DNA of 64,000 nucleotides from Neisseria animalis (GTDB lineage: Bacteria; Pseudomonadota; Gammaproteobacteria; Burkholderiales; Neisseriaceae). Both the position numbers and the translations under genes were made by a program. The stretch lies in NCBI RefSeq assembly GCF_900636515.1, contig NZ_LR134287.1:372001-436000 (forward strand). The letters run 5' to 3'. Below the pieces are notes generated by a model. The model was not told where the DNA came from. It ran no database searches and saw only the letters and a list, made by a program, of their open reading frames with translations. Below, in pieces: positions 58,931-64,000 of this stretch. The first letter of the stretch is position 1. Each line of letters opens with the position of its first letter.

Positions 58931-60214
58931 TTTTGCCATGTCCGCAAACACGCTTCGGGCAACGGCAACGGTTTCTTCCACCAATTCGGGCGTATGCGCC
59001 GCCGACATAAAGCAGGCTTCAAATGCCGACGGGCCGAAGGCCACGCCGCGTTCGAGCATGCCGTGGAAGAAGCGTTTGAAGGCATCGGTGTCGCTGCGGG
59101 TCATGTCGGCGTAGCTTTGCGGAATGCCGTCTGCAAAATACAGGCCGAACATACCGCCCACGAAATCGGCGCTGAAGGTTACGCCCGCATCTTGGGCGGC
59201 GGCGGTAAAACCTTGTACCAGCTGTTCGGTACGCGCAGTCAGGTTTTCATAGAAACCGTCGCGTCGGATGATTTCCAGCGTTTTCAAACCGGCGGCCACC
59301 GCCAGCGGATTGCCCGACAGCGTACCGGCTTGGTACACGCCGCCGAGCGGGGAAATACAGTTCATGATTTCGCGCTTGCCGCCGAAAGCCGCCAGCGGCA
59401 TGCCGCCGCCGATGACTTTGCCCATGGTGGTCAAATCGGGAGTAATGCCGTGCAGCGATTGTGCGCCGCCCAAAGCCACGCGGAAGCCGGTCATCACTTC
59501 GTCGTAAATCAATACCGCGCCGTGTTGTCCGGTCAGCGCGCGCAGGGTCTTGATAAAACTTTCAGACGGCCTTACCAAATTCATGTTGCCCGCAAACGGT
59601 TCCAAAATCACGCAGGCGATTTCGCCGCCGATTTGGGCGAAGGTTTCTTCCAGTTGCGCCGTATTATTGTATTCCAACACCAAAGTATGCTTGGTGAAAT
59701 CGGCCGGTACGCCGGCGGAACTCGGGTTGCCGAAGGTCAACAGGCCGCTGCCCGCTTTCACCAGCAGACTGTCGGAATGGCCGTGGTAGCAGCCTTCGAA
59801 TTTGATGATTTTGTCGCGTCCGGTGTAGCCGCGTGCCAAGCGGATGGCGGACATGGTGGCTTCCGTGCCGGAGCTTACCAAGCGCAGGCTTTCTACGCTT
59901 GGCAGGATTTTGGCGATTTCTTCGGCAATAATGATTTCGCCTTCGGTGGGTGCGCCGAACGACAAACCGCCCAAAGCCGCTTCGCGCACGGCTTCAACCA
60001 CTTCGGGGTGGGCATGGCCGACAATGGCAGGCCCCCACGAGCCGACATAGTCGATGTAGCGGGTATCGTTTTCGTCCCAAACATACGCGCCTTCTGCTTT
60101 TTTGATAAAGCGCGGAATGCCGCCCACGCTGCCGAATGCGCGTACAGGAGAATTGACGCCGCCGGGAATGATGGCTTTGGCGCGGTTGAAAAGTTGTTCG
60201 TTGCGGTTGGTCAT
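58913..60214 (-). CDS. hemL: Glutamate-1-semialdehyde 2,1-aminomutase
   Basis: 433 residues. Makes 5-aminolevulinate in tetrapyrrole synthesis. [21 protein letters not shown] start, GGAQSLHG and the PLP Lys in [18 protein letters not shown]. The protein ends DMAK-YSRIK: the codons for YSRIK and the TAA stop lie inside MITE copy 12, so the element replaced the native tail. The change is at the extreme C-terminus and probably tolerated. The ATG overlaps the stop of the upstream lipoprotein gene (ATGA). Confidence 0.96.
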   Translation of the reverse strand: MTNRNEQLFNRAKAIIPGGVNSPVRAFGSVGGIPRFIKKAEGAYVWDENDTRYIDYVGSWGPAIVGHAHPEVVEAVREAALGGLSFGAPTEGEIIIAEEIAKILPSVESLRLVSSGTEATMSAIRLARGYTGRDKIIKFEGCYHGHSDSLLVKAGSGLLTFGNPSSAGVPADFTKHTLVLEYNNTAQLEETFAQIGGEIACVILEPFAGNMNLVRPSESFIKTLRALTGQHGAVLIYDEVMTGFRVALGGAQSLHGITPDLTTMGKVIGGGMPLAAFGGKREIMNCISPLGGVYQAGTLSGNPLAVAAGLKTLEIIRRDGFYENLTARTEQLVQGFTAAAQDAGVTFSADFVGGMFGLYFADGIPQSYADMTRSDTDAFKRFFHGMLERGVAFGPSAFEACFMSAAHTPELVEETVAVARSVFADMAKYSRIK

Positions 60215-60654
60215 AACGGGTTCCTTGATGGTTTCGATAATGGTGGTCGGAGGCCGTCTGCAAAATCTTTCAGCAGACTGCCCGCCGGAGAGTCGGTTTT
60301 TATGTCGGCCGTATGGCTGAAGCGGTAGTCGCGTACCGTGTCGCCGTTGTAGTCGATGCACAACCGCCAGTGTTCGCTGCGGCTTTTCATGTAGAGAAAA
60401 TTGGTCGGCAGAAAATTGTAAAACGGCATTGAGGAAACATGGTAGCTGTAGCAGCCTTCCTCGTAAGGGGCGGGTTTGCCGAACAGGGTTTCGATTTCCG
60501 AACGGGTGGTCTGCCCCTTGATGATTTTCTGCGTCAGCGTGGTTTCGGTTTCATGCCGCAGAAAGGCATGTTCGCGTTGGCCGAAGTCGGAAACGCAAGC
60601 AGCAAGCATGAGTATTGCCGCGCAGGGCAGCAGGAGGTTTGTGGTGTTTTTCAT
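60211..60654 (-). CDS. Lipoprotein with BamE/SmpA-like pattern
   Basis: 147 residues. LMLAAC lipobox with Cys at 20. The next part, [22 protein letters not shown], is the small SmpA/OmlA-type fold found in BamE and similar lipoproteins, but the rest diverges and it is probably not BamE itself. DUS at 60250-60263 encodes part of the tail (KDFADGL). Stop overlaps the hemL start by four bases, which suggests coupled translation of two unrelated functions. Confidence 0.78.
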   Translation of the reverse strand: MKNTTNLLLPCAAILMLAACVSDFGQREHAFLRHETETTLTQKIIKGQTTRSEIETLFGKPAPYEEGCYSYHVSSMPFYNFLPTNFLYMKSRSEHWRLCIDYNGDTVRDYRFSHTADIKTDSPAGSLLKDFADGLRPPLSKPSRNPL

Positions 60655-60705
60655 CCGGATTCCGATGGTGCAAACCGGTATTTGCAGACGGCCTTTTGCA
60701 GCGGT

Positions 60706-62760
60706 TTAGCCGTAAGTTGCCCATAAATCGTCTTGCAGGCTGACGGCAGGTTCATTTGCAGACGGCTTTTTGCGGACATAGCTGCCGTCCGGCTGCATTT
60801 GCCATGCTTTGACATTGTCTTCCAACGCCAGCGTCAGGCCTTCGCGGATAACACGTGCTTTCAGAGCGGCATCTTCAATCGGCGTTGCCACTTCGATACG
60901 GCGGAAGAAATTGCGTCCCATCCAGTCGGCACTGGAGATGTAGGTGTTTTCTTCGCCACCGTTGTAGAAATAGTAAATGCGCGAGTGCTCGAGTTGGCGG
61001 CCGATGATGGAGGTAACACGGATATTGTCGGAAAGACCTTTTACGCCCGGCCGCAGGGTGCACATACCGCGAACAATCAAATCAATCTGCACGCCCGCAC
61101 GGCTGGCGGCATACAGGGCATCGATGACTTTGGGCTCGATCAGCGAGTTCATTTTCGCCATAATTCTGGCCGGTTTGCCGGCGGCGGCGTTGAGGGCTTC
61201 CTGTCCGATACGCGCGATGACCATGTCGTGCAGGGTAAACGGGCTTTGGTAAAGTTTGTTCAGGCGGCCGGGTTTGCCCAAGCCGGTAATTTCTAAAAAC
61301 AAGGTGTTGACATCGGCGGTAATCTGCTCGTCTGAAGTAATCAGGCCGAAATCGGTATAAATACGCGATGTGCTTTGGTGGTAGTTGCCCGTGCCGAGGT
61401 GGGCATAGCTTTTCAGGCGGCCTTCTTCGCGGCGGATCACCAATGCCATTTTTGCGTGGATTTTGTAGCCGAATACGCCGTATACGACGTGTGCGCCGGC
61501 ATTTTCCAACTGCTGCGCCCAGTTGACGTTGTTGGCTTCGTCAAACCGTGCCATCAGCTCGACGACTACGGTAACTTGTTTGCCCGCGTGTGCCGCTTTC
61601 ATCAGCGCGCGTACCAGCTCGGAATTGCTGCCGGTGCGGTAAATCGTCATCTTCACCGCCAACACGTCGGGGTCGGCAGCGGCTTCGCGTATCATTTGAA
61701 CCACCGGATCAAACGATTGGTAAGGGTGGTGCAGCAAGATAGGGCTTTGCCTGGCTAAGTCCAATACAGAGCCGTGCTTGCCCAGATTTTTCAGACGGCC
61801 TGCGGTTTTGGGCGGGAATTTCAAATCGGGGCGGTCCACCAAGTCGGGTACTGCCATCAGGCGCACCAGATTGACCGGACCTTTAACCTGATAAAGCTCG
61901 GAGGGTGTGAGCTTGAATTGGGCAAGCAGGAAGTCGTGGATATGGGGCGGGCAGGTGTCGGCCACTTCCAAGCGCACGCCGTCTCCGTATTCACGGTCTT
62001 GCAGCTCGTTTTGTACCGCTGTACGCAGGTTGGTCAAATCGTCTTCATCTACACTCAAATCGCTGTCGCGGGTCAGGCGGAATTGGTGGCAGCCTTTAAC
62101 CTTGATGCCTAAAAACAGTTTGTGGACATAGGCGTGCAGGATAGACGACAGAAACACAAAGCCGTTGCCGCCGCCGCATAATTCGGAGGGCAGCGGCACG
62201 AGGCGGGGCAGAATACGCGGTGCCTGCACAATGGCCATGTCTACCGGACGGCCGAATGCGTCCGTACCTTCCAATTCCACGGCGAAATTCAAGGATTTGT
62301 TGAGCAGGCGGGGGAAGGGATGTGAAGGATCGAGGCCGACAGGTGTCAAAATCGGCATCAGCTCGCGGTCGAAATATTCTTCAATCCAGCGTTTTTGCGC
62401 CTCCGTCCATGAATTGCGGCGGTAAAAGCAGATATTTTCCGCCTCCAATGCCGGCTGCAAGACTTCGTTGAACAATGCGTATTGCTCGGCAATCAGCGCT
62501 TGCGCCTGTTCGGATACTTCAATCATGGTTTCGGACGGCGTTTTGCCGTTGTCCAATACCGTATGCGGCAGCAGCTTGTGTTTGCGTTTGAGCCACGCCA
62601 TACGCACTTCGAAAAACTCATCCAAATTCGACGAAACAATACATAAGAAGCGCAAACGCTCTAACAGCGGCACGCTTTCGTCCTGCGCCTGCGCCAAAAC
62701 GCGGCGGTTGAAAGCCAGCAGGCTCAGTTCGCGGCAGAGAATGGGATTTTGTTCAGGCAC
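60706..62760 (-). CDS. ppk1: Polyphosphate kinase 1
   Basis: 684 residues. Makes polyphosphate from ATP. RELSLLAFNRRVLAQA start; catalytic His in VFGYKIHAKMALVIRR and HLGTGNYHQSTSRIYTDFGL; GTGNYH and SSADWMGRNFFRRIEVATPI later. Phospholipase-D-like fold. Leftward and monocistronic; no exopolyphosphatase beside it. Confidence 0.97.
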   Translation of the reverse strand: MPEQNPILCRELSLLAFNRRVLAQAQDESVPLLERLRFLCIVSSNLDEFFEVRMAWLKRKHKLLPHTVLDNGKTPSETMIEVSEQAQALIAEQYALFNEVLQPALEAENICFYRRNSWTEAQKRWIEEYFDRELMPILTPVGLDPSHPFPRLLNKSLNFAVELEGTDAFGRPVDMAIVQAPRILPRLVPLPSELCGGGNGFVFLSSILHAYVHKLFLGIKVKGCHQFRLTRDSDLSVDEDDLTNLRTAVQNELQDREYGDGVRLEVADTCPPHIHDFLLAQFKLTPSELYQVKGPVNLVRLMAVPDLVDRPDLKFPPKTAGRLKNLGKHGSVLDLARQSPILLHHPYQSFDPVVQMIREAAADPDVLAVKMTIYRTGSNSELVRALMKAAHAGKQVTVVVELMARFDEANNVNWAQQLENAGAHVVYGVFGYKIHAKMALVIRREEGRLKSYAHLGTGNYHQSTSRIYTDFGLITSDEQITADVNTLFLEITGLGKPGRLNKLYQSPFTLHDMVIARIGQEALNAAAGKPARIMAKMNSLIEPKVIDALYAASRAGVQIDLIVRGMCTLRPGVKGLSDNIRVTSIIGRQLEHSRIYYFYNGGEENTYISSADWMGRNFFRRIEVATPIEDAALKARVIREGLTLALEDNVKAWQMQPDGSYVRKKPSANEPAVSLQDDLWATYG

Positions 62761-63271
62761 AGTGCGCTCCTTTGTATTGTTGGTTTTACAGACGGCATGG
62801 GAAACAGTATAACGCTTTTGCGCCGCGCCGTTAACCGCTGCAAGCCGTGAAACGACTGTTGCGCGGCTTTTTCCGGTAAAGCGCGGTGTTGCCGGCCGTT
62901 TGGTTTGGATTTTTAGCGGCGGTTATCGGGAAAACCGGTTTTGCAGACGGCCTTTCGTGGTGTGCATAGGGTTGGGCGGTTTTGCCGGCTTGTAATGATG
63001 CAACAAATATTTGTTTCATGTATCTATATGAATATTAACGATTATGTTATTTATTCATTTGCGGTTTTGGTAAAAATACAACAGTTTTTCTGATGAAAAA
63101 AGTGTTTTGCTGCGGTTTTTGTAATCGTGGCGTAATGAGACACCGATGTCATTTAGACAGACATCGGTGTCATTTTTATATCTGAACATAAATTATCAAA
63201 AAAGTTTAATTTGTATGATTTATAATAAAATTATTTACAAAAATGTTAATTAATTTAACAATTAAGACGGT
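62761..63271. other. Gene-poor region after the ppk1 start
   Basis: No gene recognised. It contains two DUS cores (62789, 62942), a very AT-rich section from about 63000 on, an orphan hairpin (63139-63178) and a TATAAT (63221-63226). Confidence 0.65.
63139..63178 (+). terminator. Orphan hairpin with T tail
   Basis: GACACCGATGTC and GACATCGGTGTC form a perfect 12-base stem, followed by ATTTTTATA. No protein gene precedes it on this strand, so it may end a small RNA. Confidence 0.55.
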
Positions 63272-63463
63272 ATGATGGCTTCAACAAAGCAGGAACTTGG
63301 TCTGAACGGTGCGATTGAATTGTTGTCAAACAACATTCGAAAACATCAAAGTAGTGAAATAACAATGAACGGGTTCGGCAATATCCGTTTCGGAGGCATC
63401 GCTTTTGCCGCCGCTACGTTTTCCCCGACCTGCACATTAATGGAAAGAAAGACACAGACATGA
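63272..63463 (+). CDS. Possible small protein, 63 residues
   Basis: MMASTKQELGLNGAIELLSN then a middle with ITMNGFGNIRFGGIAFAAAT. It has no recognised domain. The TATAAT at 63221 is 51 bases upstream. Its stop overlaps the start of the next frame (ATGA). Could be real or chance. Confidence 0.35.
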   Translation: MMASTKQELGLNGAIELLSNNIRKHQSSEITMNGFGNIRFGGIAFAAATFSPTCTLMERKTQT

Positions 63464-63564
63464 AAGCATTATTGAAATTGGCCGCAGCATCGTTAATTGG
63501 TATGTCCGGCTTGGCTGTATCCGCAACCCACGTTGCCCAAAATATGCACGACGCAGCTAACTGA
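63460..63564 (+). CDS. Possible 34-residue exported peptide
   Basis: MKALLKLAAASLIGMSGLAV then SATHVAQNMHDAAN: the front looks like a complete signal peptide with cleavage after VSA, leaving about a 12-residue mature piece. AAAGAAAGACAC precedes the ATG. A hairpin (63598-63623) follows. Either a secreted peptide or a frayed remnant of a longer exported protein. Confidence 0.4.
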   Translation: MKALLKLAAASLIGMSGLAVSATHVAQNMHDAAN

Positions 63565-63597
63565 ATACATTATACGCGCACAAACGCAAAAGAAAGT

Positions 63598-63623
63598 CCC
63601 GCCGTCTCCCACAAGACAGCGGG
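63598..63623 (+). terminator. Hairpin after the 34-residue frame
   Basis: CCCGCCGTCT and AGACAGCGGG pair with one mismatch around CCCACA; no T run, so termination is doubtful. Confidence 0.35.
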
Positions 63624-63685
63624 CAATAATCAAACGGTTGCTTAAGAGCGGTTGGCAGGCTGTCAAACCGGCCGCCGCATCTTGA

Positions 63686-63761
63686 ATAGTCATTTGAGAC
63701 AGAATTGGAAAGGGAAGAAACGGCTTTGCCGCTTTGTTTCATTCCGGTTTGTCCGACTATA
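63686..63761 (+). mobile_element. Short diverged Correia-like MITE (76 bp)
   Basis: Ends ATAGTCATTTGAGAC and GTCCGACTATA; the interior is largely replaced by unrelated sequence. Confidence 0.45.
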
Positions 63762-63780
63762 CCCAGAGCAACGGGACTTT

Positions 63781-63847
63781 AAAAACCGCCCAAACGGAGC
63801 TTGCAGCGAAATCCGAGATTTCCGCCAAGTCGTTGGGCGGTTTTTTT
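63781..63847 (+). terminator. Nested hairpin with long T run
   Basis: AAAAACCGCCCAAACG pairs with CGTTGGGCGGTTTTT (one bulge) and encloses a second hairpin, GAAATCCGAGATTTC. No gene ends before it. Confidence 0.55.
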
Positions 63848-63931
63848 ATGCTCAAACAATACGGAACGGATAAGACGGCATTTTGCAGACGGCCTGACGG
63901 GGCATAAAGCCGTGCGTTTTAGGACAGGAAG

Positions 63932-64000
63932 TATAGTCATTTAAAATAAGAATGATACAGCGTTGCTTTGCCTTGCCGTACTATGTGTACTGTCTGCGGC
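63932..64000 (+). mobile_element. Correia-like MITE, copy 13 (cut by window end)
   Basis: Starts TATAGTCATTTAAAATAAGA and matches the consensus for 69 bases to the end of the window. Confidence 0.88.

Larger units (their letters stand above)
63565..63931. other. Intergenic end region
   Basis: No gene recognised. Holds a hairpin (63598-63623), a short diverged MITE (63686-63761) and a strong terminator-like hairpin (63781-63847). Confidence 0.6.

Noticed and set aside
58844..60328. A 494-codon frame on the + strand beginning inside a MITE
   Set aside because: It lies fully opposite hemL, whose motifs are intact; its composition is a reverse-strand shadow of GC-rich coding DNA.

Overview
The window is a chromosomal segment of a Neisseria-type betaproteobacterium. 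The evidence is a very high density of DNA uptake sequence cores (GCCGTCTG, most often continued CA or TA, less often AA) that also form most of the terminators, a neisserial trimeric-porin gene, a comE gene directly behind an rRNA operon, and many copies of a Correia-like miniature repeat (TATAGTC...GACTATA, about 107 bp). The species cannot be named from the sequence alone. The prevalence of the GCCGTCTGCA form suggests a less studied species rather than N. meningitidis or N. gonorrhoeae.

Layout. 1-5.3 kb: a partial DUF1275 membrane protein, an OmpA-like lipoprotein, the short phosphotransferase chain EIIA-HPr-EI without sugar permeases, and hpt. 5.3-8.9 kb: an atypical block with an Old-Yellow-Enzyme-like oxidoreductase, an ArsR regulator, an EamA exporter, Pasteurellaceae-type uptake sequences and a truncated LysR gene. 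This looks like laterally acquired DNA. 8.9-17.5 kb: a small lipoprotein, an S9 peptidase, the yceD-rpmF-phosphoribosyltransferase-plsX operon, Maf, an unknown gene with a G8 tract (possible phase variation), an RsmI-like methyltransferase and homoserine kinase. 17.9-23.45 kb: a complete rRNA operon (16S, tRNA-Ile, tRNA-Ala, 23S, 5S), followed by comE.

24-34 kb: a DUF3579-GNAT fusion, miaB, fabI, mscL and a lipid cluster read leftward (fabH, DUF1294, fabD, a glycosyltransferase-like gene, fabG). 34-46.3 kb: gluconate permease and kinase, tldD, cytochrome b561, prmC, a leftward group (cytochrome c assembly, acpS, Nudix, a small anchored protein), ffh, a rhodanese and a Pcm-like methyltransferase. 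46.8-57.4 kb: the porin, dtd, an envelope and stress operon (yciB, yciI, bolA, two parvulin-like foldases), FimV, truA, free-Met-sulfoxide reductase and a PabB-PabC fusion. 57.5-64 kb: polyphosphate kinase 2, hemL with an overlapping lipoprotein gene, polyphosphate kinase 1, then a poorly coding end with two overlapping tiny ORFs and orphan hairpins.

Themes. Fatty acid and phospholipid supply is spread over fabI, fabG, fabD, fabH, plsX and acpS. Translation and its quality control are covered by rRNA/tRNA, L32, YceD, PrmC, MiaB, TruA, Dtd, the RsmI-like enzyme and Ffh. Polyphosphate is served by two unrelated kinases. The most unusual items are the imported-looking 5.3-8.9 kb block, the G8-tract gene, and the miniature element family, one copy of which now supplies the last codons and stop of hemL. 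I found no complete novel defence, secretion or toxin system, no CRISPR array and no prophage.
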